Below are positions 51,363 to 61,476 of a stretch of DNA of 64,000 nucleotides, piece by piece. The notes under the pieces are model-generated. The model did no database searches. It was not told the DNA's origin and was given only the letters and a program-made list of their open reading frames with translations. This DNA comes from Yersinia aldovae ATCC 35236 (GTDB lineage Bacteria > Pseudomonadota > Gammaproteobacteria > Enterobacterales > Enterobacteriaceae). Where the stretch lies: assembly GCF_000173735.1 (NCBI RefSeq), contig NZ_ACCB01000011.1, forward strand, positions 1 to 64,000, given 5' to 3'. The translations under genes were made by a program, and so were the position numbers. Numbering within the stretch: the stretch's first letter is position 1; each line of letters opens with the position of its first letter.

Positions 51363-54095
51363 ATGCAAGTTAAAAATTTCACCCGGCAGTTGCTCAATGT
51401 ATTGAGCCGTAACCTGCCCCGCCGCCTGATTCGCCGGGAAACCATGTTAGAAGGTCTGCCGCAAGGAAGTGCGGCTAAAGATCTGCCTATCGCGCTGACT
51501 CAACAACGTTTGCAATGCGCTAATGAAGCGCCACAGCAGCTTTACCAGCGCTTTCAGAGTCACCCTGAGGGGCTAACCGAACCAGAAGCCGAGGCTATCC
51601 GCCTGCAAAGTGGCAGTAATCTGATTGAGAATCAGCAGGCAACCCGCTGGTGGGTTCACCTGTGGCATTGCTATCGCAATCCGTTTAACTTGCTACTGAC
51701 CCTGCTGGCCCTGATTTCCTATGCTACCGAAGACCTCACCGCCGCACTGGTGATTGGTGCAATGGTGCTGATTTCCACTCTGATGCATTTCATTCAAGAA
51801 GCCCGTTCCAACCGTGCGGCAGATGCGCTAAAAGCGATGGTCAGCAATACCGCCACAGTGGTGCGCAGTGATGCCCATACCGGTAAAAGCGGTCATCGTG
51901 AGTTACCCATATCTCAGTTGGTACCTGGCGATATTATCAAGTTGTCTGCGGGTGATATGATCCCGGCAGATCTGCGCATTCTGGTGGCGAAAGACCTGTT
52001 TATCAGCCAGGCCGCTCTGACCGGTGAATCGCTACCGGTTGAAAAAGTGGCGCAATGCCGTGAATGTGAAGAACAAAACCCGCTAGAGCGGGACACGTTG
52101 TGCTTTATGGGCACCAATGTTGTCAGCGGTTCGGCACTGGCTATCGTCATCGGCACCGGTAACCAGACCTATTTCGGCCTGTTGGCGGAACGTGTGACAC
52201 ATCAGGATGAGCAACCTAACGCCTTCCAAAGCGGTATCAGTAAAGTCAGCTGGTTGCTGATTCGCTTTATGCTAGTCATGACCCCGATTGTGTTATTAAT
52301 CAACGGGTTTACTAAAGGTGACTGGTGGGAAGCGTCACTATTTGCCTTATCGGTTGCCGTCGGCTTAACCCCGGAAATGCTGCCAATGATCGTCACCTCG
52401 ACGTTGGCGAAAGGGGCGGTAAAACTGTCGAAACAAAAAGTGATCGTCAAACGATTGGATGCCATCCAAAACTTTGGGGCGATGGATATTCTGTGTACCG
52501 ATAAAACCGGCACGCTGACTCAAGATAAAATCGTGCTGGAGAGCCACACCGACGTATTTGGTGCTAATTGTGAGCGAGTACTGCACTACGCCTGGCTTAA
52601 CAGTTACTACCAAACTGGCTTAAAAAACCTGCTGGATGTGGCTGTATTATCTTCAATGGCTGAGTCAACAGAGGTGGAGCCTCAAGCTGCTGCTACGCTG
52701 GCGGGTTATCACAAGATAGATGAGATCCCATTCGATTTTGAACGTCGCCGCATGTCAGTGGTAGTCAGCGGTAAATCTGGCTATCACGAGCTTATCTGCA
52801 AAGGGGCGCTGGAGGAGATGCTCTCCATCTGCCGCCATGTCCGCCAGGGCGATGACGTCATCCCTTTGACCGACACGCTGCTGACCCGCATCCGCCGCAT
52901 CACCGATGAACAAAATCAACAAGGGCTGCGAGTGGTGGCGGTGGCGACTCGCATCATGCCGGATTATCAGCGCGATTATGCCGTTGCAGATGAGTATGAC
53001 TTGATTTTGGAGGGGTATATTGCCTTCCTTGACCCGCCCAAAGAAAGCTCCGCGCCCGCACTGCGGGCATTGAAGAAAAATGGCGTAACGGTAAAAATTC
53101 TTACTGGTGACAATGAGTTAGTCGCCCGTAAAGTGTGTAAAGAGGTCGGATTATCGGTTGAACACGTTCTGCGTGGCAGCGATATCGAACCGATGACCGA
53201 TGCAGAGCTAACGGAAGCCACCCGTACCACCACGGTGTTCGCCAAACTCACCCCGATGCATAAAGAGCGCATCGTGCAGAATCTGCGTAATGCTGGCCAT
53301 GTGGTTGGTTTTATGGGAGATGGTATCAATGACGCACCAGCCATGCGCGCGGCCGATATCGGTATCTCGGTGGATTCAGCGGTAGATATCGCCAAAGAAG
53401 CCGCCGATATCATTCTGCTGGAAAAAAGCTTGATGGTACTGGAGCAGGGCGTGATTGAAGGCCGCCGAACCTTCGCTAACATGCTGAAATACATCAAAAT
53501 GACGGCCAGCTCTAACTTTGGTAATGTCTTCAGCGTACTGATTGCCAGTGCATTCTTACCCTTCCTGCCGATGTTGCCATTGCATCTGTTGATCCAGAAC
53601 TTAATGTACGACATTTCGCAAATAGCCATTCCGTTCGATAACGTAGACGAAGAACAACTCACCAAGCCACAACGCTGGAACGCCGGCGATCTGGGGAGAT
53701 TTATGGTGTTCTTTGGGCCGATAAGTTCAATTTTTGACGTTTTGACATTCAGCCTGATGTGGTGGGTATTTAAAGCCAATACACCGGAGATGCAGACGCT
53801 GTTCCAGTCCGGCTGGTTTATTGAAGGGCTGCTGTCACAGACATTGATTGTACATATGATTCGCACACGCAAAATCCCGTTCGTTCAGAGCCGTGCGTCA
53901 TGGCCACTGTGTCTAATGACGCTGGCAGTCGTTGTGGTCGGTATCGGGCTGACCTTCTCGCCACTGGCCGGGTTCTTGCAATTGCAGGCGCTGCCACTCG
54001 CTTACTTCCCGTGGCTGATTGTGATTCTGACCGGCTATATGGTGACGACGCAGTTAGTGAAAGGATGGTTTGTACGGAGATATGGGTGGCAGTGA
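51363..54095 (+). CDS. mgtA: Magnesium-transporting P-type ATPase MgtA
   Basis: P3B-type ATPase importing Mg2+ under low-Mg conditions, 910 residues. Cation-ATPase N domain about 40-100; actuator motif SLTGESLPVEK; phosphorylated Asp380 in CTDKTGTLTQDK; KGALEEML in the nucleotide domain; GDGINDAPAMRAADIGISVD hinge; ten membrane helices. ATG 8 bp after AAGG. Control by the PhoP box and leader described upstream. Confidence 0.96.
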   Translation: MQVKNFTRQLLNVLSRNLPRRLIRRETMLEGLPQGSAAKDLPIALTQQRLQCANEAPQQLYQRFQSHPEGLTEPEAEAIRLQSGSNLIENQQATRWWVHLWHCYRNPFNLLLTLLALISYATEDLTAALVIGAMVLISTLMHFIQEARSNRAADALKAMVSNTATVVRSDAHTGKSGHRELPISQLVPGDIIKLSAGDMIPADLRILVAKDLFISQAALTGESLPVEKVAQCRECEEQNPLERDTLCFMGTNVVSGSALAIVIGTGNQTYFGLLAERVTHQDEQPNAFQSGISKVSWLLIRFMLVMTPIVLLINGFTKGDWWEASLFALSVAVGLTPEMLPMIVTSTLAKGAVKLSKQKVIVKRLDAIQNFGAMDILCTDKTGTLTQDKIVLESHTDVFGANCERVLHYAWLNSYYQTGLKNLLDVAVLSSMAESTEVEPQAAATLAGYHKIDEIPFDFERRRMSVVVSGKSGYHELICKGALEEMLSICRHVRQGDDVIPLTDTLLTRIRRITDEQNQQGLRVVAVATRIMPDYQRDYAVADEYDLILEGYIAFLDPPKESSAPALRALKKNGVTVKILTGDNELVARKVCKEVGLSVEHVLRGSDIEPMTDAELTEATRTTTVFAKLTPMHKERIVQNLRNAGHVVGFMGDGINDAPAMRAADIGISVDSAVDIAKEAADIILLEKSLMVLEQGVIEGRRTFANMLKYIKMTASSNFGNVFSVLIASAFLPFLPMLPLHLLIQNLMYDISQIAIPFDNVDEEQLTKPQRWNAGDLGRFMVFFGPISSIFDVLTFSLMWWVFKANTPEMQTLFQSGWFIEGLLSQTLIVHMIRTRKIPFVQSRASWPLCLMTLAVVVVGIGLTFSPLAGFLQLQALPLAYFPWLIVILTGYMVTTQLVKGWFVRRYGWQ

Positions 54096-54103
54096 TTTGA
54101 TTT

Positions 54104-54690
54104 GGTTATCGGCTCGGTTGATCGGATCAGGCTTCGGTTGATATTCGTTTAGTGCTCATCTGATCTCTATCGCCTCAACCGAGAAGGAGGGCAAGCCGGC
54201 CCTCCTTCACCTGCGGCTTGCGCGAAATATTGCCCTGCGGGTAAACCGCCTGCATCTTTCGGGCTGACGAGCCAGCGCGATTCGCATTCATGCTCAAGCG
54301 CGCTTTTCGCCGCCGTCCATGGCGGCTCACTCTACCCTCCCTCCTTGTCGGCAATATTCCTGATTGCGCTCAACATCAAAAGCTAATTCAAAACCCTGTT
54401 TTTAGGTTTTGATGTTAAAAGCACATTTGAGCTGCCGAATGAGGAGAGTAGGTAGGACGCGAGGCAGGGAAGCCGAGCGAGCCGTGCTTGAGCAGGAGCG
54501 AATCACGGAGGTCTGTCAACCGAAACGATGAAAGAGGGTATCCACGAAGTGGACAAGCGATACGTGCGTAAGCGCAGGGGTTCCAAGGGGGTTACGCGCT
54601 TGTAACCCCTTTGGCGGTTGAGGTATCGGAGGGGAATTGAGAACCAATCTCATATCAACCGAACCGATAACTAAACGAACATCAACCGAA
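54104..54690. repeat. Giant imperfect palindrome, 590 bp, non-coding
   Basis: The whole mgtA-regulator spacer is a near-palindrome centred at about 54394. At the centre AACATCAAAA (54372-54381) pairs with TTTTGATGTT (54407-54416). Further out, CGCCTCAACCG (54171) pairs with the GGCGGTTGAGG (to 54622) region, and the ends GGTTATCGGCTCGGTTGAT / ATCAACCGAACCGATAACT match. Inner arms GATTCGCATTCATGCTCAAG and its counterpart in CTTGAGCAGGAGCGAATC pair imperfectly. Small hairpins such as GGGGTTAC/GTAACCCC (54587-54609) are nested. No ORF is credible. It looks like a large non-autonomous repeat. Confidence 0.75.
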
Positions 54691-54717
54691 TTAATCCACT
54701 AAATCAATAACAAAAAA

Positions 54718-56649
54718 TTAAATTCGACTCAAACAATCAATCGCGATTGCCTTAAAACTATCAAAATGCTGGCTGCTCAATAAACGGCTCATCGAACGCT
54801 CGCGCACGAAGGTGACGAACAAATCGTAAATTGCCATTGCTTCTTCATAATCGGTTTTACTAATGGCCAACAGGAAGATGACATAGGCCACCTCTCCCTC
54901 CCCCCAGACGATGCCATTGGGTGCCAGCAAAGTGACGACGACCGTCTTCTTGGCTAACAAGCCCAGTGAGTGTGGCAGCGCAATCCCCTCCCCCAGCATG
55001 GTGGAAACAATCGCTTCGCGTTCGACCACGGAGGGGTAGAAGTCTGCATCGACAAACCCTTCCTCTTCCAGTTGGCTACACACTTTTTTGAATAACTGCG
55101 CTTGCGTCATCGGCTGGTCGATTATCATAAAGTGGTTACTATCAAAAAACTTTTCCAGCATATAGGGCCGGGTACGATCAACCAAGACCAGCTTACCAAG
55201 TTGCTCTAACTGATATTCAGTCGGAAACGGTGACATCACCACCACTGGCTTATTTTTTTCGACCAACCGCGAATTCGAAATAATGAAATCTTCGTCGATA
55301 TGGTCGAGATTTTCGTAATCGCGTAGGGAAATAGTCTGAGTCATCACAATTTGCGGATACTTACGTGAAATCTGCGCCTGAATCATCCGGGTGGTGGAAT
55401 TACCGGTATCACACACCAACATCACCTGTGGATGGCGCTCATAACCAATATTGTAATGGCGTTCCAGCCCAACCCCGATATGCAGCACCAAATAGCCGAT
55501 CTCATTTTCACTCAAGCTATAAGGGCTATATTTACCCCAACTGGATACCGCCGCCAATGTCACGTCATAGGCCATCGGATAATGCTGTTTAATATTAGAT
55601 AACAGTGGGTTAGGGATGGTTATTTGATACTTAACCCGTGTTATCATGGTTTTAATATGGGTAAGTAAATCAATTCGTAACTGCTTATCACCCTGCAAAT
55701 TATAGTTATAGTGGGCGTTAATATACGAAAGGATGTAGTCCACCAGCGTCTCTTCATCATCGGCATTGATTTCACTGGGGCGACTGGCATCGGCGGGCTG
55801 ACTGGCCTGCACTCGACGGGCAGCGATATTAACCCGTAAGTACGCCTCTTCTGCTGGCGAAATATCTTTACCTGACAATAACCTAAGCTCGCTTGCCAAA
55901 CGCCCTGACGCCAGTTTGACTGCCTCATCTACATCTTCTGCGTCGAAATCAGATAAAGGATAACCGTCGGTGATACGCTTGATGGCTACCGCACAGTAGA
56001 AAATGAGGTATTGCTCGCCCTCATCGGTTAAACGCACGGTGTATTGAGCCAATAGATCATGCAGCAATCCACTCAATTCCGGAATGGTTTGCATACTGAG
56101 TAGCTCATTTTTCAATAACGGATTATCGGCATCTTGTAACTGTAATTGGAACAACAAATCCGTCAGGCAGGTGCGAATTGCCAGCTCGCTACCAAACAGT
56201 TTCATCCCATAGCGCGGTTTGGTTTCGATGGTCAGATGGTATCGATTAAGCCTTTCTCTCACCTCAGCCATATCATTTTGCAATGTGCCACGGCTAACAA
56301 ACCATTCATCGGCTAAATCTTCCAGCTTCAACGAAAAAGCAGAGGTTAGAAAACGGATTAACAAATAGTGTACCCGCTCATTGGCGGTACGGGGAGTCAG
56401 GTGCGTTTTACGATTTTGCTGTTGTAAACCACGAAAACGCTCCGCATCATCGATCATTAAACGATAACCAAAACCCCGGCTATGGACGAAGTGCGCACCA
56501 TAATGCTCAAGAATATCATTCAACGCCGTGATATCAGCCCGCACTGTACGAGTAGAAACCGCAAAGCGTTTCGCCAACTCATTCTGAGGCAGCGTTTCCG
56601 ATTGCAGCGCATCGAACATATAGGCCAGACGTTGATAGGGAAATCTCAC
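54718..56649 (-). CDS. PRD-containing PTS-type transcription regulator (BglG/MtlR/LicR-like)
   Basis: Activator or antiterminator-type regulator, 643 residues. Order: HTH (NELAKRFAVSTRTVRADITAL, about 22-42), second HTH (LEDLADEWFVSRGTLQNDMAE, about 110-130), PRD1 (about 175-285), PRD2 (about 300-410, RIDLLTHIKTMITRVKY and NEIGYLVLHIGVGLE), EIIB-like domain with Cys in VMLVCDTGNSTTRM, and EIIA-like domain with His in GIALPHSLGLLAKK. Such proteins are controlled by PTS phosphorylation. It likely controls the cassette at 58385-64000, which has the same orientation and lies upstream, but an unrelated gene separates them. Confidence 0.85.
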   Translation of the reverse strand: MRFPYQRLAYMFDALQSETLPQNELAKRFAVSTRTVRADITALNDILEHYGAHFVHSRGFGYRLMIDDAERFRGLQQQNRKTHLTPRTANERVHYLLIRFLTSAFSLKLEDLADEWFVSRGTLQNDMAEVRERLNRYHLTIETKPRYGMKLFGSELAIRTCLTDLLFQLQLQDADNPLLKNELLSMQTIPELSGLLHDLLAQYTVRLTDEGEQYLIFYCAVAIKRITDGYPLSDFDAEDVDEAVKLASGRLASELRLLSGKDISPAEEAYLRVNIAARRVQASQPADASRPSEINADDEETLVDYILSYINAHYNYNLQGDKQLRIDLLTHIKTMITRVKYQITIPNPLLSNIKQHYPMAYDVTLAAVSSWGKYSPYSLSENEIGYLVLHIGVGLERHYNIGYERHPQVMLVCDTGNSTTRMIQAQISRKYPQIVMTQTISLRDYENLDHIDEDFIISNSRLVEKNKPVVVMSPFPTEYQLEQLGKLVLVDRTRPYMLEKFFDSNHFMIIDQPMTQAQLFKKVCSQLEEEGFVDADFYPSVVEREAIVSTMLGEGIALPHSLGLLAKKTVVVTLLAPNGIVWGEGEVAYVIFLLAISKTDYEEAMAIYDLFVTFVRERSMSRLLSSQHFDSFKAIAIDCLSRI

Positions 56650-56931
56650 TGCTCCACTCCGTTATTAAGGGTACTTTTGGTGCCCCCGCGGTTTTACGAT
56701 GGGCTACCAACTGGGCTATAACCTGGTACAAAAGTCAATCATAAGTCTAATTCGAAAAACAGCTCAACGCTTGCATTATCCGGTTGATACCATTCTTCGC
56801 GCCTGCTGGCTGGTCGGTGATCCAACGGCAATACTTACTAAAAACTAATGTAAGACATGCTTTTTTTGAAAGTATCACCGCCTATAACTCAGTAGAGTAT
56901 TTTAATAACTAATGATAAGGAGAGAATTATT

Positions 56932-58254
56932 ATGCCGATTTGCATCTCATCATCCGTAAAATCTAATTCCCAGCTAATAATGCCCGTAGATACAACACAG
57001 AATAAATCCTCAGTACCTATCAAAAAAGTTAAGCAAAGAATGCTCTCATTTTTGCACCCATTAGCTAAATCTAAATTAGCGGAAACTGCAATTAAAACAA
57101 CGCAAGATATCGATAAGCAACTCTCTCCTGGCGTTATCCTAGGTGTAAAGGAGGATATTGCCAATTGGCTACAAAATTATATGGATTCCTCAAGTAAGCA
57201 TAAAAACTATCTGAATGGCTACACAAAAAAAGAAGATATAGGCCAATATATTAAGATAGAATCTATGCATGAAAAAGACACTGTTATTATACAAGAAACA
57301 CCTGACACACTAAAAAAAATAACAAACTTAATCAAACAATTACTAGAGGGTCACAGCAAGAACGGTTCTTTGTATAAAGAACTTAAGAAAGTCATGACAT
57401 CAGAACACACCTTAGGAAAATTATTCAGCGTTGATAAATCTTCAAGCATAGTTACCAAGATTGCTCATGTAATTATTGGTAAGAATATAAAAATCGAAAT
57501 ACATAACAATCAAACAACAGCTTCCCCTAGCATCAAATCCGTAAAAAGTAGCATTCCAGCCCCCAGACCTGAGGATAAATCAACTCAGGTAGATATCAAT
57601 AAACTAAAAGCTGAGATTGAAAAAAAGTACGATCCATATATTGAGTTAGCCCATTGTAACAAACTCCTCAATGAGTTGTTGTTGATGTATATACAACAGT
57701 TTGGGTATTCTTCACCGATAAACACAAATGGTTCAAATTTACCTCTACTACGAAAAGAAGGAATATTGGCGTATAACGATTACGATCTATTGAAATCCGA
57801 GTATACAAAACTAGACAATACTATCCAATCGCATGAAAATCAGTACCAAAAAAATATGACACTACTGTCAATCTTAACGCCAAAAACAGCAATACTGCCA
57901 TCACCGGTACTGGACATTATTCAACAAGCCATAGATAACTTAAAAAGTCCTCCTCAGAGTTTATGGGTTCGATTTATCCGTTTTATTTCCCCTGTTCAAG
58001 TAGCCAGACAACAGGGAAATAGCCGAAAAATGATAGACAAACTGGCTAGTTTGCAAGATTTAGTGCCTCAATTAGAAAAGACCAAACACTTTGAACATGT
58101 GGGCAACGCGCCGTGGCTCCATAACATGCTACGTGACCTCTTAATTAAGGCGAAACCGGAAAAGTACTCAGTTAAATTTTTCAAACTCCGCATCAGCCTT
58201 CCCTCCCCAGAACGTAAAGCTTGGAAGACCAAGTTGAAAGCCTGGGGCTGTTGA
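56932..58254 (+). CDS. Uncharacterised AT-rich gene, possible secreted effector
   Basis: 440 residues, no family recognised. The ATG follows AAGGAGAG. The base composition is visibly richer in A and T than all neighbours and codon use favours AAA, ATA and AAT, a sign of recent transfer. The N-terminus (MPICISSSVKSNSQLIMPV) is Ser- and Asn-rich, without a Sec signal, as often seen in type III secreted effectors. The product is helical and lysine-rich, with a probable coiled coil at about 215-250 and a basic C-terminus (KAWKTKLKAWGC). No membrane helix. Function is unknown; the effector idea is weak inference. Confidence 0.75.
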   Translation: MPICISSSVKSNSQLIMPVDTTQNKSSVPIKKVKQRMLSFLHPLAKSKLAETAIKTTQDIDKQLSPGVILGVKEDIANWLQNYMDSSSKHKNYLNGYTKKEDIGQYIKIESMHEKDTVIIQETPDTLKKITNLIKQLLEGHSKNGSLYKELKKVMTSEHTLGKLFSVDKSSSIVTKIAHVIIGKNIKIEIHNNQTTASPSIKSVKSSIPAPRPEDKSTQVDINKLKAEIEKKYDPYIELAHCNKLLNELLLMYIQQFGYSSPINTNGSNLPLLRKEGILAYNDYDLLKSEYTKLDNTIQSHENQYQKNMTLLSILTPKTAILPSPVLDIIQQAIDNLKSPPQSLWVRFIRFISPVQVARQQGNSRKMIDKLASLQDLVPQLEKTKHFEHVGNAPWLHNMLRDLLIKAKPEKYSVKFFKLRISLPSPERKAWKTKLKAWGC

Positions 58255-58313
58255 GAAAAACCGGTTAAAAACCCGATGCAATCACCGGCGGGCTACAGAT
58301 TATCTCAATGCAC

Positions 58314-58344
58314 TGAGACTGCGCCGATCATCGCCGCAGTCTCA
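58314..58344. other. Hairpin between convergent genes
   Basis: TGAGACTGCG and CGCAGTCTCA form a perfect 10-bp stem with an 11-nt loop between the unknown gene and the aldolase gene. A T-run is missing on both sides, so termination would be factor-assisted or the structure protects 3' ends. Confidence 0.55.
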
Positions 58345-58384
58345 CGTCGCGGCTTAACTCAGTTTCCGCCAGTAAATCAGTTTG

Positions 58385-59125
58385 TTACGGTACTATCTTT
58401 TTCACAATATCCAATAAGATTTTCACATCAGCCGGGCGGGTATTGCCGGTTTTGCTGTCAATAATCGAGCTGTAGATGTGAGGAATGATTTTGGTCACCC
58501 CGGCATCCAGTGCGATTTGCACAATTTGTTCGAAATTATCCAGATCGATACCACCGGTTGGCTCCAACCAGAAACCGGTCGCCGCACAAGCCTCAGCGAC
58601 AAAACGGTACTCATCAATCGAATCCAATCCATTCATCGGGAAGAACTTCACCGAGCTTCCCCCCATGTCTTTCAACATCGCAATGGCGGTAGTAACCGGA
58701 ACAATCGCGTCCTTTTGCTGTGAGCTGAGCGGGCCGGTGGAGATTTTTACGTAACCCACTTTACCAGTGGGTGAAATCAGACCATTCACCACAGAATCAT
58801 GCTGCCCCAGTAACGCACGACTTGGGCCGACACCGGTGAAAACCTGATTCACATGTTGCGGCTGAACCTGTTGTGAGATCTGGCTGACCATAGTCGATTG
58901 TTTCGGATCACCGGCCCCCAGGCCAACTGACAAAGCATTATCAATAAGCGCCGCGTACTCGCGCATGTCTTTGACTGCGCTATCAACATCGGGATAATTC
59001 TTCGATAACACGCCGACGAGGACATGGCCTTCAGCCGCCTGATAAATCTCACGCGCATTCTCTTTCGAACCGGCCAGCACATTCAGGCAGACACGGTCAC
59101 GGTAATAATTCGGGGTTAACTTCAT
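58385..59125 (-). CDS. KDGP aldolase, DgaF family
   Basis: Predicted 2-dehydro-3-deoxy-6-phosphogluconate aldolase giving pyruvate and glyceraldehyde 3-phosphate, 246 residues (TIGR03581/DgaF type). Visible: LNVLAGSKENAREIYQAAEG at the N-terminus, GYVKISTGP, the Schiff-base candidate Lys160 in GGSSVKFFPMNGL, and the phosphate-binding ATGFWLEPTGGIDLDNFE. It is the last gene of the cassette, 3 bp after the DgaE-like gene. In Salmonella DgaF works after DgaE in D-glucosaminate breakdown. Confidence 0.88.
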   Translation of the reverse strand: MKLTPNYYRDRVCLNVLAGSKENAREIYQAAEGHVLVGVLSKNYPDVDSAVKDMREYAALIDNALSVGLGAGDPKQSTMVSQISQQVQPQHVNQVFTGVGPSRALLGQHDSVVNGLISPTGKVGYVKISTGPLSSQQKDAIVPVTTAIAMLKDMGGSSVKFFPMNGLDSIDEYRFVAEACAATGFWLEPTGGIDLDNFEQIVQIALDAGVTKIIPHIYSSIIDSKTGNTRPADVKILLDIVKKIVP

Positions 59126-59128
59126 CGG

Positions 59129-60241
59129 TCAGGCTCCTTTAACCAAGTGGTTAATACAACGGTAAATAGTGTCAAGCTGCGACGGGGTAACACTTCGCAC
59201 ATCAACTTCAATCTTACCTTCGTTAGCTTTATAGGCACGGAAATAGATTGCGATATCGCCATTTTGCAGCGCGTCCACCAAATCCGGTGTCGAGCGGCCA
59301 ATTTTGGCTTCATCAAAACTGATTTCGGTACGGGCAATATCACGCCCGGCAGCATCCCAAACTACTTTGGCAGATACGCCATCAACGGTATTTAGCTGGC
59401 TGATAAATGGCGTCATTTTGGTTATCATTTGCTGGCCAGTTTCCTTCTCCAGCGTCATATAACTCTCAATGGCACGGGTCAGACCGAGGATGCCCTCTTT
59501 GCCCACTTTCATCGCCCGCCCAATGCCGCTTGATTGCAACTTCACCCATTCAACATAGGTTTTTTTGCCTAAAACCAGCCCACTGGTTGGCCCTTCAATG
59601 GCTTTGGCACCGCTATAAATCACCAAGTCAGCGCCCATCTGGTAGTAACACTGCAAGTCTTCTTCTGCTGCTGCATCGACAATTAATGGCAATTGATGTT
59701 TACGTGCGATCACCACCGCCTGTTCGACTGATAAAATGCTTTTTTGTACGCAATGGTGCGATTTTATATACAAGATCGCGGCTGTATTTGGCGTGATCGC
59801 CGCTTCTAGCTGTTCAGGCAAACATTCGTTGGCATAACCGGCTTCGACGACTTTACCGCCCCCCAGCGTCACCATCGTATCAACTGGCGCACCGAAATTA
59901 ACGTTGTGGCCTCTTGGTAAGACAATTTCATGCGGCACTGTGCGGGGTGCAGCATGAAGATTAACCCGTAAATTAGCGTCATCTTTCACAATCACCGCGG
60001 CGACCGACTGGGCAATCCCGGCGGAAGCGCAGGACACAACGACTGCGCTCTCAACATTTAGCAAGTTAGCAATATAAGCACCGGTCTTATTCACCAAATC
60101 TTTCATTTCAAAGTAATGGTTTAAACCCAACTCTACCGCCTCAACCACATCTTGTCGTGGCGTTGAAACACCCAACATCGTCATGCGACCAGAAGCGTTA
60201 ATTACATGTTTTAACTGGTATTTCTCATAGACTGAAGACAT
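59129..60241 (-). CDS. SelA-like PLP-dependent ammonia-lyase, DgaE family
   Basis: 370-residue fold-type I PLP enzyme of the SelA-related group. The PLP lysine is Lys213 in LVIYSGAKAIEGPTSG and the Asp binding the pyridine nitrogen is in LIVDAAAEEDLQ (Asp189). Salmonella DgaE turns D-glucosaminate 6-phosphate into KDGP and ammonia, and the next gene encodes a KDGP aldolase, so the same reaction is likely here. It overlaps the amidohydrolase gene by 17 bp. Confidence 0.87.
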   Translation of the reverse strand: MSSVYEKYQLKHVINASGRMTMLGVSTPRQDVVEAVELGLNHYFEMKDLVNKTGAYIANLLNVESAVVVSCASAGIAQSVAAVIVKDDANLRVNLHAAPRTVPHEIVLPRGHNVNFGAPVDTMVTLGGGKVVEAGYANECLPEQLEAAITPNTAAILYIKSHHCVQKSILSVEQAVVIARKHQLPLIVDAAAEEDLQCYYQMGADLVIYSGAKAIEGPTSGLVLGKKTYVEWVKLQSSGIGRAMKVGKEGILGLTRAIESYMTLEKETGQQMITKMTPFISQLNTVDGVSAKVVWDAAGRDIARTEISFDEAKIGRSTPDLVDALQNGDIAIYFRAYKANEGKIEVDVRSVTPSQLDTIYRCINHLVKGA

Positions 60242-61394
60242 CTTTAGACTTCCCTTCGTCAGTTAACACTACGTCACCAGCTACCACGGCAGCCAGCGGC
60301 ACCAGGTACTTCTCACCGGTTACCGATTTACCTTCTGAATCATTGAATACCTGAGGTTGCTGTTTAAGCTCAAAAATCGTCAGGTCAGCGTCATAGCCCG
60401 TTGCCAGCACGCCTTTATCGGTTAAACGCAAGGCTTGCGCCGCATTTTCTGTTACGCAGGCGATCACCTGCTCAAGGTTCAAACCGATGGTGAAAAATTT
60501 GGACATCACCGTTGCCAGGCTGTGCACCGGGCCACTGATGCGGTTACGACAATAAATGTCAGAGCTGATGGTGTGCGGATAAATCCCTTGCTTGATGGCA
60601 AGCTCTGCGACATCAAAACTAAAGCTGGCGCTACCGTGCCCCACATCCAGTAATACGCCGCGTTCCAATGCACGCTGGATAGATTCACGCAAAACACCGG
60701 CGGGCGTCAGGATACGATTGGGTTTACCGTTGTAACAGTGGGTAATGATGTCACCCTGCATGAGCAAATCAGCAATTTCATCCAGATCCGGTGGGTTATT
60801 ACCAATATGTACCATCAGCGGTAATTGGTTGTTTTCCTGCTGAATTTCTTTGGCACGGACTAGTGGCTTAATGCCATTCTTACCCACTACGCTGCTGCTC
60901 ATCCGGGCTTTAATACCAATGATAAAACCGGGGTTACGGGCAATCGCCTCGCTAACACTCTGTTTATCAATTTGCGCCATATCAGCTAATTCGTTTTGCG
61001 TAACAATGCCAGTTTTCGCAATATTCAAAAAAGCATAGACATGGGTTTTAGCCTCACGGGTCAGGCGGTAAAAATCATCAACATCATTAGCCCCAGTGCT
61101 GCCTGCATCCACGACTGTCGTCACACCGCTGGCAACGCCAACCAAATCAGCTTCATCATGATAAATAGGAGATGCGGGATAACAATGAACGTGAGAATCA
61201 ATCCAGCCGGCACTGATGTAATATTTCCCCGCGAGACTCAACACCTTTCTGGCGGAATAAACCGAAGGTTCGGTTTTATTATGTTCTTCAGCAGTAATGG
61301 CTGCATCGACTGCAACTATTTTTCCATCATTAATTATGATATCAACCTGACGACCGTCAACTAATACTGCTTGTTTGATAATAAAGTCATACAT
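60225..61394 (-). CDS. Amidohydrolase/deacetylase-family metallohydrolase
   Basis: 389-residue amidohydrolase-superfamily protein (TIGR03583, EF_0837-like). The metal-binding HxH is His68/His70 in GWIDSHVHCYP; further ligands are likely His in LMVHIGNN and ITHCYNG and the acidic residue near HTISSDIY. An N-terminal beta sandwich (KQAVLVDGRQVDIIINDGK) flanks the barrel. By place in the cassette it may deacetylate or open a lactam/amide of the imported compound before the DgaE-like step; substrate unknown. Confidence 0.85.
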   Translation of the reverse strand: MYDFIIKQAVLVDGRQVDIIINDGKIVAVDAAITAEEHNKTEPSVYSARKVLSLAGKYYISAGWIDSHVHCYPASPIYHDEADLVGVASGVTTVVDAGSTGANDVDDFYRLTREAKTHVYAFLNIAKTGIVTQNELADMAQIDKQSVSEAIARNPGFIIGIKARMSSSVVGKNGIKPLVRAKEIQQENNQLPLMVHIGNNPPDLDEIADLLMQGDIITHCYNGKPNRILTPAGVLRESIQRALERGVLLDVGHGSASFSFDVAELAIKQGIYPHTISSDIYCRNRISGPVHSLATVMSKFFTIGLNLEQVIACVTENAAQALRLTDKGVLATGYDADLTIFELKQQPQVFNDSEGKSVTGEKYLVPLAAVVAGDVVLTDEGKSKDVFSL

Positions 61395-61476
61395 TATCTT
61401 ATACCCTTCTTACTTGACGCCGCAGTGGTGTTAGCAGGGTAAACATCAGTAATTTTAATATTTACCCTGTACATCA

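Noticed and set aside
52976-53872. 298-codon open frame antisense to mgtA
   Set aside because: Shadow of the conserved mgtA frame; no ribosome binding site and no recognisable domain.
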